Origin: Bacteriovoracaceae bacterium UBA3083
GTDB lineage: Bacteria; Bdellovibrionota; Bacteriovoracia; Bacteriovoracales; Bacteriovoracaceae
DNA: 64,000 nt
Direction of reading: 5' to 3'
Assembly: GCA_002366565.1 (NCBI GenBank)
Contig: DFBJ01000012.1
Span: 186,001 to 250,000 of the forward strand
The notes under the pieces are model-generated. The model made no database searches, had not been told where the DNA came from, and saw only the letters and a program-made list of their open reading frames with translations. Shown here piece by piece: positions 16,771 to 26,290 of this stretch (its first letter is position 1; the number at the start of each line of letters is the position of its first letter). The translations under genes and the position numbers were made by a program.

Positions 16771-18129
16771 GTGTCTCAAGTAATTCTCATTGAAGAAAAT
16801 GAAAATTTAAGAGATCTTCTTGCCATCAATCTTAAGACTTACGTTGGAAGTGAAGTCATACCGAGATCATCAGCTAATGAAGCTATAGACCTCTTAAACA
16901 TACTTCCAAATGTAGACCTTATCATTACTCAAGAAAAAGTTGGAGATGAGAGTACAGCGAGTATTCTTCTCCAATATATTAGAGATAATGAATCTGATGT
17001 TTCGATGATTGTAAATGGCCCCTTCGAGCATACAGATGAAGAGAAACTGATAGTCATTAAAGAAGAAAAGGATTGGGAAACAATCATTAGTACTTCTGCG
17101 AAGATCTTGGGAGTAAATATAGAAACTCTTGAAAAAAGAGTTCTACCAGAATTTATTCCTATAGAGATTCATTACTTCCTTCCACTCGACTCATCTTGCT
17201 GTGATGTATTTATTCGTATTAAGAAAACTGCTACTGAATATCAATTTGTAAAAAGAATTCATGCAGGAGATCAGTACTCTCGTCAATTGATAGATAAGTA
17301 CAGAGATCAGGGGTTAGTATACTTCTATATACCAAAAGAATTTCAACATAACTTCACTAACTATGTTTCAGATCATCTCTCTCAAAAGCTAGAAGAAGAT
17401 GACTTTAAAAGTATAGATCAGAAGATTGAAGTTATAGCTCAAAGTTATGATATCGCACTAAAAGAAATTAAAAACCTTGGTTTTAATAGTGCTACTATCC
17501 AGCTTACTGACAGTATCGTAAAAAGTATGATCTCTGCAGCAAAAGACTTACCAGAAGTTAATGGGGTCTTACATAAGGTTATTAATTCAAAGACTGGCTA
17601 TCTATATCAGCACGGTCATATGACTTCAATCGTAGCAAGTGAGATTGCTAAGAATTTAAGTATAGATGATGATGCCGTGATTCTTCGCTTGGCCTATGCA
17701 AGTTTCTTTAAGGATATTGCTTTTGTAGATAACGAGGATCTAGCAAAAATATCTACTTTCGAAAAACTTGAGTCTAGTAAAATAAGTGAAGAAGACTGGG
17801 ACCTCGTATTTAATCACGCTCTCGAGGGAGCTCTTCTAATAAGAAAGCATCCTGAAGCACCTATTGATGTAGATACAATTATAAAAAATCACCATGGAAC
17901 AACTAATGGTAAAGGCTTTTCAACAAGTGATATGTCCAAGCTACCTCTAGAGTCTCAGGTATTTATTATTGCTTGTGAATTTGTAAGAGAATTACTAGAC
18001 TTCAAAGAAAGAGGTGGTAAACCATCTCCTATTGTAGATCAACTCTATAAGAACTACTCTAGCCCAGAGATGATCAAAGTGATTAAGGCCCTTGAAAAAA
18101 CTCTTAGAAGTAAAGTTGAAAAGAAATGA
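16771..18129 (+). CDS. Receiver-like plus HD-GYP-like protein with degenerate active sites
   Basis: The start is GTG with TAGGAG upstream. Of 452 residues, 1-120 resemble a response-regulator receiver but the phosphoacceptor position is Gln54 (DLIITQEK). A middle part (about 130-205) has the DVFIRI...HAGD...IDKY layout common ahead of HD-GYP domains. Residues 265-450 have HD-GYP order, but the HD dyad is Lys314-Asp315 (SFFKDIAF) and the GYP triplet is Gly382-Phe-Ser in NHHGTTNGKGFS. It is therefore unlikely to be a normal c-di-GMP phosphodiesterase; a binding or scaffold role is more likely. Bdellovibrio has a known unconventional HD-GYP protein lacking the Tyr. Confidence 0.8.
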   Translation: MSQVILIEENENLRDLLAINLKTYVGSEVIPRSSANEAIDLLNILPNVDLIITQEKVGDESTASILLQYIRDNESDVSMIVNGPFEHTDEEKLIVIKEEKDWETIISTSAKILGVNIETLEKRVLPEFIPIEIHYFLPLDSSCCDVFIRIKKTATEYQFVKRIHAGDQYSRQLIDKYRDQGLVYFYIPKEFQHNFTNYVSDHLSQKLEEDDFKSIDQKIEVIAQSYDIALKEIKNLGFNSATIQLTDSIVKSMISAAKDLPEVNGVLHKVINSKTGYLYQHGHMTSIVASEIAKNLSIDDDAVILRLAYASFFKDIAFVDNEDLAKISTFEKLESSKISEEDWDLVFNHALEGALLIRKHPEAPIDVDTIIKNHHGTTNGKGFSTSDMSKLPLESQVFIIACEFVRELLDFKERGGKPSPIVDQLYKNYSSPEMIKVIKALEKTLRSKVEKK

Positions 18130-19076
18130 TTGAATCACCTTTTAAAAATAAAAAAATAACTGAGTTATTTGGCATAGAATACCCTATTATCCAGGCCGGT
18201 ATGGTCTGGGTCTCAGGTGCGAAGTTAGCTGCAGCTTCAGCTAATGCTGGATGCTTAGGAATAATTGGTGCAGGAAGTATGCGTCCAGATCTACTTAAAG
18301 AGCATATTCTTAAAGCGAAATCTCTTACAGATAAACCTCTTGCAGTAAATATTCCTCTACTTTACAAGTATGCAAGTGAGCATATTGAAACTGCTCTAGA
18401 AAACGGAATAAAGATTTTTTTTACTAGTGCAGGAAGCCCTAAAAAGTATACGAGTTACCTAAAAGAAAAAGGCTGTATAGTTGTCCATGTTACAAGCTCT
18501 CCAGAGCTTGCAAAAAAATGTGAAGATGCAGGTGTCGACGCAATCGTCGCTGAAGGATTTGAAGCTGGCGGACACAATGGCAGAGATGAAATAACAACTA
18601 TGAGCTTAATTCCTCAAGTAGTTAAAGCAGTTAAAATACCCGTGATTGCCGCAGGTGGAATTGCAAGTGGACAATCTATATTAGCGGCAATGGCCCTAGG
18701 CGCAGATGGTGTACAAATTGGTTCAAGGTTTGCCTGTACAGAGGAATCTTCAGCACATCAAAACTTTAAGGAGGCAATAATTAAGGCACAGTCTGGAGAT
18801 ACTTGTTTATCTATGAAGGAAGTAGTTCCAGTAAGATTACTTAAAAATGATTTTTACGATAAAGTTGTTGAGCTTGAAAAGAAATGTGCCGGAAAGGAAG
18901 CCCTAGTAGAACTACTAGGAAAAGGTAGAGCAAAACTAGGCATGCTTGATGGTAACCTATCAGAAGGTGAACTTGAGATAGGACAAGTGAGTGCTTTAAT
19001 AAATGATATTCCTACTGTATCTACACTAGTTGAAAGTCTTATTCACGAATACAAATCGACTCTCTCTAATCTGTAG
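18126..19076 (+). CDS. NPD/FabK-family flavin enzyme (nitronate monooxygenase or enoyl-ACP reductase II)
   Basis: This 316-residue FMN-binding TIM barrel starts inside the stop of the HD-GYP-like gene (ATGA overlap), so the two are translationally coupled. Motifs: YPIIQAGMVWVSGAKLAAA (N-terminal flavin loop), AEGFEAGGHNGRDEITTM (catalytic-His region of the family, EGxEAGGHxG), and VIAAGGIASGQSILAAMALGADGVQIGSRF (phosphate-binding end). The family covers nitronate monooxygenases and FabK. The EAGGHxG block and length suit FabK, but sequence reading cannot decide between them. Confidence 0.82.
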   Translation: MIESPFKNKKITELFGIEYPIIQAGMVWVSGAKLAAASANAGCLGIIGAGSMRPDLLKEHILKAKSLTDKPLAVNIPLLYKYASEHIETALENGIKIFFTSAGSPKKYTSYLKEKGCIVVHVTSSPELAKKCEDAGVDAIVAEGFEAGGHNGRDEITTMSLIPQVVKAVKIPVIAAGGIASGQSILAAMALGADGVQIGSRFACTEESSAHQNFKEAIIKAQSGDTCLSMKEVVPVRLLKNDFYDKVVELEKKCAGKEALVELLGKGRAKLGMLDGNLSEGELEIGQVSALINDIPTVSTLVESLIHEYKSTLSNL

Positions 19077-19179
19077 TTAGAAATATACCTCTAAATAGAT
19101 GCATCAAATCGTTGCGGTCTTAATTTATTCATGACTTTTTAATTCTGAGTTCATACTATGTCAGGATTAGGAGAGCGTT

Positions 19180-21102
19180 ATGATCAAGATTTTAAAATTA
19201 TTATTTTTGTTTTCATTAACTACTATGGCATTAGCTCATAGTACTGGTGGAGATAGTGCCGATGAGTATAGTATTCCCGATACTGGCTCTTCTATGTTTC
19301 ACTTACCTATTCAGATAGGTTTCGACGGTAATATTAATTTTGGTTACAAGATGGACATGAGTCACGACATGAGTGGAATGGATCATAGCGACATGGACCA
19401 CGACATGAGTGGAATGGATCATAGCGACATGGACCACGACATGGGTGGAATGGATCATAGCGACATGGACCACGACATGGGTGGAATGGATCAAGGTGAT
19501 ATGAATCAAGGAGACATGAATAACGACATGGGAGAGATGGACCATGGCGATATGAATAGCTCAGATGATTCATCAAGTGATTCTCATAGCAGTGCCCATT
19601 CAGGTATACACTGGCACCTAATGCCAATGATTAACTTAGGTCTTGATAAAATAAATAGAAAAATAAAGATCGATGATTCATCTTTTAAATTAATAAGAGC
19701 TCAAAAAATTGAAGCTGGAGCAGGTCTAATGGTTATGGGGCATTTAATGGATCTCCCATGGTCAACAATGATAACTGCAGGTTTAATGCCTTACAAAGGT
19801 GAATATAAATATATGGAGCGATCTCTAGATAATGGTGATGAAGATAATACATTTTTAAGAACACCTTCAACAATCAATGAACTTCAAGAATGGCGTATTG
19901 GAGACAAGCTATCTTTTAGTACTCATGGTGGTGTAATGGCCCACGGAGGTATTACTTTTGGTCATATTCTAGATATTTCTGCGAACTATATGTTTCAAGG
20001 GAAATGGAGAATTGCCATGGAGAAAGTTTCTGATTCAAAGTTAAAAGTTACTTTTACAAATGAAGAAATGAAACACTACTCTTCAAGCATCGGAAATATG
20101 GGGTTATCAATAAATAGTGGAAAGATGGATATGGAAGGAAAGTCTGAAACATTCACTTTTGATATGTCATCTCAAACAGGAGTATCTGCTTATGTCTCTG
20201 CCCTATCAGGAGACTTAACTACAGCTCAAGAAATAGATGGATTAAACTCTCCAGTGTATAGAGATTCATTCTCAAAGAGTACTATGGTTGCATTTCAAAA
20301 AATGCGATCTCTACAAATACCTGTTCTCTTTATGAGAAATAGCTCTACTTCTAAAATGTATAGCCTATCTGATTCAACTGATAACTTCTTTGGAATGCAA
20401 ACTGAAACAAACATGGCAATGACAGTTGACTCTAAAACAACGTCAGGGATCCTTTCTAAACATAAAAGTAGAAATGAATTCTTTATGGCAATGGCAATGA
20501 AGGTTAATCAAAACAATAAGAAACACGTAAACTACGCTTCTTCTTGGAAAAGACTCTTTGAAAGAGATACTGTTAAGAAATATCAATTTGAAAAAGAGTT
20601 AGCCTACCTTTCTACAAAGACTGGATTTGACTTAGCAGAAGTTAAAGTTCCCTCTCAAGAAAACTATGGTTACTTTAGATCAGAATTTGAAGTTAACTTT
20701 ACTCAGGGTGCAACTGATAAGTTAATGAATCTTCCTGAAAAAATCACAAGGTTAGATTTAATCCAGAAATCATATGACATCATCAATGATAGCTTTAAAG
20801 AGAATAAAAATAAGATGAAGAAATTATGCAAGATCAATATTGTGAAGTCTTGTCATAAGTCGTTTATCAAATCATCATCAACTCTTATTGTTGAAATGTG
20901 GGATAGCTTAAAGACGATGAAGTCAGCAAGAGATAGTAAAGACTGGAAGAAGTTCTCTACTGCATATAATAAATTTGGAAGCTTCATGATGGATAATCAA
21001 TTCGTTTTTAAGGCCATACTTAGTAACCTGTCTAAGGCCGACTATAGAGTAAGCCTAAAAACAATTGGTGAAAAACAAATAGAGTCAGTTTTAGCTCTAT
21101 AA
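19180..21102 (+). CDS. Secreted protein with Met/His/Asp-rich metal-binding-like repeats
   Basis: The ATG follows TAGGAGAGCGTT. The 640-residue product has a signal peptide (MIKILKLLFLFSLTTMALAHS). Residues about 57-126 are a low-complexity block built on DMSGMDHSDMDH units, rich in Met, His and Asp, resembling copper-binding segments of PcoB/CopB-type proteins. After a Ser/His linker, residues 145-350 look beta-rich (LMPMINLGLDKI, LSFSTHGGVMAHGGITFGHI). The C-terminal third is helical and Lys-rich. Metal binding is inferred from composition; copper or silver handling is the obvious guess. No copper-resistance genes are adjacent. Confidence 0.75.
   Translation: MIKILKLLFLFSLTTMALAHSTGGDSADEYSIPDTGSSMFHLPIQIGFDGNINFGYKMDMSHDMSGMDHSDMDHDMSGMDHSDMDHDMGGMDHSDMDHDMGGMDQGDMNQGDMNNDMGEMDHGDMNSSDDSSSDSHSSAHSGIHWHLMPMINLGLDKINRKIKIDDSSFKLIRAQKIEAGAGLMVMGHLMDLPWSTMITAGLMPYKGEYKYMERSLDNGDEDNTFLRTPSTINELQEWRIGDKLSFSTHGGVMAHGGITFGHILDISANYMFQGKWRIAMEKVSDSKLKVTFTNEEMKHYSSSIGNMGLSINSGKMDMEGKSETFTFDMSSQTGVSAYVSALSGDLTTAQEIDGLNSPVYRDSFSKSTMVAFQKMRSLQIPVLFMRNSSTSKMYSLSDSTDNFFGMQTETNMAMTVDSKTTSGILSKHKSRNEFFMAMAMKVNQNNKKHVNYASSWKRLFERDTVKKYQFEKELAYLSTKTGFDLAEVKVPSQENYGYFRSEFEVNFTQGATDKLMNLPEKITRLDLIQKSYDIINDSFKENKNKMKKLCKINIVKSCHKSFIKSSSTLIVEMWDSLKTMKSARDSKDWKKFSTAYNKFGSFMMDNQFVFKAILSNLSKADYRVSLKTIGEKQIESVLAL
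19366..19497 (+). repeat. 36-bp tandem repeat within the Met/His/Asp-rich gene
   Basis: Units of 36 bp begin at 19366, 19402, 19438 and 19474 with GACATGAGTGGAATGGATCA or a one-base variant (GACATGGGTGGAATGGATCA). The first three are near-identical; the fourth decays after about 20 bases into related, degenerate copies up to about 19558. The near-identity at DNA level suggests recent duplication and possible length variation between strains. Confidence 0.9.
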
Positions 21103-21106
21103 ACGC

Positions 21107-21147
21107 AATTTGGTGCACTTAAATAGATATTTAGTGCACCTTTTTAA
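21107..21147 (+). terminator. Intrinsic terminator after the 19180-21102 gene
   Basis: GGTGCACT pairs with AGTGCACC, and the inner bases also pair with one bulge to give a stem of about 13 bp. Five T follow. Confidence 0.87.
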
Positions 21148-21209
21148 AGATTTTCTATATAAAATATAATCTCATTTACTAGTTTTCTATGTTTCTGCTA
21201 TAAACTCTC

Positions 21210-21971
21210 ATGACAAATTTTATAGAAATTGGACAACACAGACATATCAACGGTGACTCTACTGTAGGTAAAAACTTTGATGCAGTAATGAAGGGCGAGA
21301 AAGCAAAAATGCTCTACGCCGATCCTCCATATTGCCTACTTGTACGTAGAAATAAGAAAACTGGCTCACTTAGAGATCCTAAGAAGGCCAAGATTAACCA
21401 TGAAGCAGTAACTCGTTATGAGAATGTTAAGTCTTACAGATTTTTCACTGAGAAATGGTTAGGAGAGGCCGTTAAGCACATCTCTGACGACGGTGTTCTA
21501 GTTATCTGGACAAACTATCTTGGGATAAAGCCAATTAAAGACACTGCTCTAAAACTTGGCTATGAACACTTCTATGGTGAATTCCTATGGGGAAAACTTG
21601 CTAAAGAAACAAATAGTGGAAATGAGACTAACGTCAGGCTTTATGAAGTTGCATTAGTATTCTCAAAAGTCCCTATGAAGAAACTCACAAGCGCTGACTT
21701 ACCTCTTCAATGGTCTATTATAACAAAGTATGATGAAGAAGGTGAGGCCTCAAAATGGGAAAATCACCCAAATCATAAACCTTTCTCATGCCTAGAGCCT
21801 CTAATTAGAAACTTCACATCTCCTGGAGAGCGTATCCTAGATCCTTTTACAGGAAGTGGATCAACTCCAGCAGCTGCTATTCAATTGGATAGAGTAATTT
21901 CAGGGATTGAGCTTAGAGAAAACTGGGCAAGCATCTCACAAAAGAGAATTAAGGAGCTAGCAAAGAGCTAG
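21210..21971 (+). CDS. Orphan DNA methyltransferase (N4-cytosine/N6-adenine type)
   Basis: The 253-residue product has DPPY at Asp38-Tyr41 (YADPPYCLL), the catalytic motif of amino-methyltransferases, and near the C-terminus ILDPFTGSGSTPAAAIQL, the SAM-binding FxGxG motif. Catalytic motif before SAM motif is the beta-class order. A target-recognition segment would lie between about 45 and 190. There is no restriction endonuclease gene beside it, so it looks like a solitary methylase with a regulatory or protective role. The recognition sequence is unknown. Confidence 0.88.
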   Translation: MTNFIEIGQHRHINGDSTVGKNFDAVMKGEKAKMLYADPPYCLLVRRNKKTGSLRDPKKAKINHEAVTRYENVKSYRFFTEKWLGEAVKHISDDGVLVIWTNYLGIKPIKDTALKLGYEHFYGEFLWGKLAKETNSGNETNVRLYEVALVFSKVPMKKLTSADLPLQWSIITKYDEEGEASKWENHPNHKPFSCLEPLIRNFTSPGERILDPFTGSGSTPAAAIQLDRVISGIELRENWASISQKRIKELAKS

Positions 21972-21984
21972 CCCCAAGATTTAA

Positions 21985-22875
21985 TTAGTAGTTACCTTGT
22001 TGTAAGGCCTTAATTCTTGTCTCCAGTGGAGGGTGAGAACGAAATAGGAATGCAAGATTAGACTTACTTGAAATCTTCATACTTGCGTAGGCCTTATCAC
22101 TCCCCTCAACATCTGCTACTTCAATTGTTCTTTGAAGTGCTTGAAGAGCTGAAATCATTTTATGTTTACCTGCTAATTGAGCACCACCAGCGTCTGCTCT
22201 AAATTCTCTCCATCTAGAGAACCAAGCTACGATAGGAGCTGCGGCAATACCAAATACGATATCTAAGACAATAGTTACAGCGACTCTTGCAAAGAATCCA
22301 AGACCACCACGACCCTCTTCATCTCTCATAGCATTGTCTATTGCAAATGCCACAATACGAGAAAAGAACATAACAAATGCGTTCACAATCCCTTGCACTA
22401 GAGACATTGTAATCATGTCACCGTTTGCTACGTGAGCAATCTCATGAGCAAGAACACCTTCTACTTCATCATCACTCATCTGACGTAATAGACCTGTAGA
22501 TACAGCTACTAGAGAATTATTTCGACTTGGACCAGTGGCAAAAGCATTAACTTCTGGGCTTTCGTATATACCAACTTCTGGCATCTTTGTGATATTTGCT
22601 TTCTTCGCTAGTCTATGAACAGTTCTAACTAGATCTGCGTGCTGACCATTTTCTTCGACAATCTTAACTCCCATGGCCATCTTCGCCATGAACTTAGACA
22701 TCATAAGGGATATTAGTGATCCAACAGAACCCCATACCAGACAGAATATCAGTAGAGACTGATAATTTAGTCCTGTTCCTTGTAAATATGGCTGAACATT
22801 AAAAACACTTAAAACTATATTAACCATGAAAACGACTAATAAGTTAGTGATAATAAATAAACCAATTCTTAACAT
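21985..22875 (-). CDS. htpX: HtpX membrane zinc metalloprotease
   Basis: The 296-residue product carries the zinc-binding HEIAH motif (His144-Glu145-His148) in VEGVLAHEIAHVANGDM and four hydrophobic segments: two near the N-terminus (about 4-25 and 38-60) and two after the active site. The third zinc ligand is expected in the FRADAGGAQLAGK stretch near residue 225. HtpX degrades misfolded inner-membrane proteins alongside FtsH. Length and domain order are normal. It is monocistronic and transcribed away from the small secreted gene at 23193. Confidence 0.95.
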   Translation of the reverse strand: MLRIGLFIITNLLVVFMVNIVLSVFNVQPYLQGTGLNYQSLLIFCLVWGSVGSLISLMMSKFMAKMAMGVKIVEENGQHADLVRTVHRLAKKANITKMPEVGIYESPEVNAFATGPSRNNSLVAVSTGLLRQMSDDEVEGVLAHEIAHVANGDMITMSLVQGIVNAFVMFFSRIVAFAIDNAMRDEEGRGGLGFFARVAVTIVLDIVFGIAAAPIVAWFSRWREFRADAGGAQLAGKHKMISALQALQRTIEVADVEGSDKAYASMKISSKSNLAFLFRSHPPLETRIKALQQGNY

Positions 22876-23192
22876 AAATTCCTCTCTTAATAGTTTTACT
22901 CTTACATTTTGGTTCTTTATTGATCGTTGTCAAGATTAACCGGTTCGAGTTTGCCATAACTTGACAATTCAGTGCTTAAAAACACCTAACTATTTAAAAT
23001 TATTTTAGAAATATCAGATGACAATTCAATTTAATCATAAATTTATGCTTAAACTTTGAAGAGTATATCCACTTCTATAAGTAAGTATTACAAGCAGCAT
23101 ACTTAATGGTTTGTCGTATTGTTGCCACGTGTTAAAAAAACTACTCAAATATCTTATATCGATTGTATTAATGACCTTAAGAAGGATTAAGA
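22876..23192. other. 317-base divergent promoter region
   Basis: The region between htpX (minus) and the small secreted gene (plus) is AT-rich and must hold both promoters. A palindrome AACCGGTT lies near 22939, and TTGACAATTC near 22962 resembles a -35 element on the plus strand. No open frame or convincing structure is seen otherwise. Confidence 0.4.
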
Positions 23193-23429
23193 ATGAAGAA
23201 AGTGTTAAAGATTATAGTTTTGGCATCTATTTTATCAAGTACTTACGCTGCAGAGTCAGAAGTTAGATGTAATGTTCTTCCAGACTTTGATGCTCCAAAT
23301 TCATATAGTGTAATTGCTGGTGATGACGTGCTTAGTTTTGGATTGGATTTTGACTTTGCTATGAGGCTTGCTTGTTTGATGCAAAAGAGTGGTGAATGTT
23401 TCTTCACTGAAGAATGTGTTGATATTTAA
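23193..23429 (+). CDS. Small cysteine-bearing secreted protein
   Basis: The 78-residue product follows AGAAGGATTAAGA and starts with a signal peptide (MKKVLKIIVLASILSSTYA). The mature 59 residues are acidic with four cysteines (VRCNV, RLACLM, GECFF, EECVDI) that could form two disulfides. No family is recognised. Confidence 0.65.
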   Translation: MKKVLKIIVLASILSSTYAAESEVRCNVLPDFDAPNSYSVIAGDDVLSFGLDFDFAMRLACLMQKSGECFFTEECVDI

Positions 23430-23525
23430 TAGGATACTACTTTAATTATAAGGTTCTTTAATTAAAGTAATTATGAATCATTCCGATAAAAATAGAGCGA
23501 AACAACCTCTATCAATAAGAAGTTA

Positions 23526-24824
23526 ATGATTCATTTACACAAATCTAAATTGAGCGCTAATGAGTTAATCTGGAATGGATTAATATTTCTTGCAGTATTT
23601 GTAACTGCTCTCGAAGCTCCGTTTAGTTTCACCTACAAGACAAATATTCAAATTTGGCAATTGTGGTCTGACTCAATCATCTCTCTTATTTTCATATCTG
23701 ATGTTATCTATCAAATTAGAGAGCGCTACTTCAAAGTTCAAAGACACAGTCAAAAAGCAAAAAGTAATGGTACTCTTTGGTGGTCAATGATCATTATAGA
23801 TGTCATGGCCTCTGTGCCTTATGATGTAATTACCTATAGTTTCGATCTTCATGGTTATCAAATATTTGGTCTATTCAGATTATTAAGACTTGCACGTGTA
23901 GCAAGACTTTACGCTTTAATGAGTAACCTTGCTCTTGTTCCAAAGTTTGTAAGAGTTACGATGTTATTTTGTGTTTCAATAATGGTAATTCACTGGATTG
24001 CCTGTGGGTGGTCTATGATTCATCCAGACTCTCTAAAAGATATTACAACTCATTATATAAAGTCTCTGTACTGGACTGTTACAACTCTAACAACAATTGG
24101 TTATGGTGATATTACTCCGACAACAACTATTGGTAGGCTTTATACAATGCCAATTATGATCTTAGGCGTTGGTGTTTACGGTTTTGTTATTGCCAATGTA
24201 ACTCGCCTCTTCACTACAGCTGATCGCTACAAAGAAAAATCAAAAGAAAGATTAAATGATGTTGCTACTTTTATGAAGTACTACAATATCCCTGACAGAT
24301 TACAAGGCCAAGTATTTGGATACTATAATCACCTAATCAACAAAAGACTTACAGAGAATGATACAACGATAATTGCAGACTTACCTCTAGCGCTACAGCA
24401 AGAGCTACAAACTTATATGAATATGAGATTGATTCGAACAGTTCCTCTCTTTAAGAATTGTTCTCACTCTTGTTTAAAAGATGTGGCAAGTGCTCTTGAG
24501 CAAAAGTCATATTCACCTGGTAAGAATATTATCAGAATTGGTGAATCTGGAAATGAGATGTTTATGATTGGTCATGGTACAGTCGACATCATCTTCAGTG
24601 ATGGAACTGTTGTTGCCACACTACACGAAGGTCAAATATTTGGAGAGGCCGCTCTTCTTAAAGAGACTATGAGAAATGCTGATGTTAGGGCCCAAAATTA
24701 CTGTGACTTATATATTCTAAAGAAAGAAGATTTCACTAAAATTATTGAGAAACACCCCGACTTATTAGAAAGTATGCAACAAATCACTTCTAGACGCTCG
24801 ACAGATAGACGAAAAGCAGCATAA
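23526..24824 (+). CDS. Cyclic-nucleotide-gated, voltage-sensor-type K+ channel
   Basis: The 432-residue inner-membrane protein has six transmembrane segments. S4 is recognisable by its arginines (FRLLRLARVARLYALM). The pore loop carries TTIGYGDITP (Thr190-Asp195), the K+ selectivity filter. After a C-linker, residues about 300-420 form a cyclic-nucleotide-binding fold with IGESGNEMFMIGHG and GQIFGEAALLKETMRNADVR, the phosphate-binding cassette including its Glu and Arg. It resembles bacterial CNG/HCN-like channels. Ligand and gating sign are unknown. Confidence 0.92.
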   Translation: MIHLHKSKLSANELIWNGLIFLAVFVTALEAPFSFTYKTNIQIWQLWSDSIISLIFISDVIYQIRERYFKVQRHSQKAKSNGTLWWSMIIIDVMASVPYDVITYSFDLHGYQIFGLFRLLRLARVARLYALMSNLALVPKFVRVTMLFCVSIMVIHWIACGWSMIHPDSLKDITTHYIKSLYWTVTTLTTIGYGDITPTTTIGRLYTMPIMILGVGVYGFVIANVTRLFTTADRYKEKSKERLNDVATFMKYYNIPDRLQGQVFGYYNHLINKRLTENDTTIIADLPLALQQELQTYMNMRLIRTVPLFKNCSHSCLKDVASALEQKSYSPGKNIIRIGESGNEMFMIGHGTVDIIFSDGTVVATLHEGQIFGEAALLKETMRNADVRAQNYCDLYILKKEDFTKIIEKHPDLLESMQQITSRRSTDRRKAA

Positions 24825-24901
24825 TTCCTCAATCTAACACTATATGACTAACAATGTTCTCCTATAAACGGTACAATAAGTTGCGTTTTAAAGGAGATTA
24901 A

Positions 24902-26290
24902 ATGTTAAACACACAAATTGCTAATGATGTCATAGCTTACGGTATTTCACTCGGTGCAGACTTTGCAGAAATTTTCGTAGAAAAACATAATTCAACTAAT
25001 ATTAGTGTTCTAAGCTCTAAGGTTCATGAAATTAAATCAGGAATTGATTTCGGTATCGGAATTAGACTGATTTACGGAACTAAGGTTCTTTATGGATATA
25101 CAAATAAAACTGATAAAGATGAACTCTTAAGAATTACAAGGGCCCTAGCAGCTCAAGATAAAAGAGATCCTATTGCAACAAGTACAGCTTTAAACTTTAT
25201 GAAGACTGTAGATCATCACCGTGCTTCTAAAGGTCTTTCACAAGATGAAATAAGCATGGATGAAAAGATTCAATATCTTCTTAAAATTGATGCAGCAGCT
25301 AGAAAGGAATCAGACAAAATATCTCAGGTAACTTGTGGAGTTCTTCAAAGACTACAGGACATTGAAATATTCAACTCTGAAGGTCTTCATGTTACCGATA
25401 CAAGAAACTACACACGCCTTATGGCCAATGCTGTCGCTACTGATGGTAGTGAGCAGAGTACAGGTTACGATGCTCCTGGAGCACTATCAGGTTGGGAACT
25501 AGTAGATAAGATAAACCCAGTTGAAATGGGAGAACTTGTTTCAAAGCAAGCTCTAGTTAAACTTACTGCTGACGACTGTCCTGCAGGGAAAATGCCAGTA
25601 GTTATTGATAACGGATTTGGAGGAGTTATCTTCCACGAAGCATGTGGTCACCTACTGGAGACAACGTCTGTACAAAAGAAAGCTTCAGTATTCTGGGACA
25701 AGATGGAAGAAGATATCGCCCACTCTGCAGTAAGTGCTGTAGATGATGGAACGATGGAAAACCTATGGGGATCTATCAATATTGATGATGAAGGCATGGA
25801 GACTAAGAAGACTCAACTTATAAAAGACGGTAAGCTAACAAGCTTTCTTGTAGATAAAGTTGGATCAATGAGAACAGGTTACGACAGAACAGGTTCTGGA
25901 CGTAGACAAAGTTATAAGTATGCTCCTGCCTCTAGAATGAGAAATACATACATTGAAGCTGGAGATCATTCTCTAGATGATATTTTAGCTACTATTGATA
26001 ATGGTATCTATTGCAAGAAAATGGGTGGTGGATCAGTTAAGCCAGGTACTGGTGAGTTCAACTTTTCTGCTCAAGAAAGTTACTTAATTAAGAACGGTAA
26101 AATTGATCGTCCATTAAAGGGAGCTACTCTTATTGGAACAGGACCTGAAGTGCTTAAGAAAATTAGTATGGTCGGTAACAATTTAGCGCTTGCTGCTGGT
26201 ATGTGTGGATCTGTTTCAGGTTCTATTCCAACATCTGTTGGACAAGCGGCTTTAAAAGTAGATGAGATTCTCGTTGGGGGGAAAGCATAA
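24902..26290 (+). CDS. tldD: TldD metalloprotease subunit
   Basis: The ATG follows AAAGGAGATTA. The 462-residue product is the catalytic subunit of the TldD/TldE protease, with zinc-binding HEACGH (245-250) in GGVIFHEACGHLLE and the family segment GSMRTGYDRTGSGRRQSYKY. In E. coli the heterodimer cleaves unfolded peptides, matures microcin B17 and degrades the CcdA antitoxin. The gene overlaps tldE by one base (TAATG), as expected for a stoichiometric complex. No RiPP precursor is evident nearby, so general peptide turnover is likely. Confidence 0.95.
   Translation: MLNTQIANDVIAYGISLGADFAEIFVEKHNSTNISVLSSKVHEIKSGIDFGIGIRLIYGTKVLYGYTNKTDKDELLRITRALAAQDKRDPIATSTALNFMKTVDHHRASKGLSQDEISMDEKIQYLLKIDAAARKESDKISQVTCGVLQRLQDIEIFNSEGLHVTDTRNYTRLMANAVATDGSEQSTGYDAPGALSGWELVDKINPVEMGELVSKQALVKLTADDCPAGKMPVVIDNGFGGVIFHEACGHLLETTSVQKKASVFWDKMEEDIAHSAVSAVDDGTMENLWGSINIDDEGMETKKTQLIKDGKLTSFLVDKVGSMRTGYDRTGSGRRQSYKYAPASRMRNTYIEAGDHSLDDILATIDNGIYCKKMGGGSVKPGTGEFNFSAQESYLIKNGKIDRPLKGATLIGTGPEVLKKISMVGNNLALAAGMCGSVSGSIPTSVGQAALKVDEILVGGKA

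Noticed and set aside
19303..19627. Two minus-strand frames across the 36-bp repeats, with repetitive Thr/His/Val or Cys/Arg/Pro translations
   Set aside because: They are antisense translations of the Met/His/Asp repeat block of the real plus-strand gene and have no ribosome-binding site.
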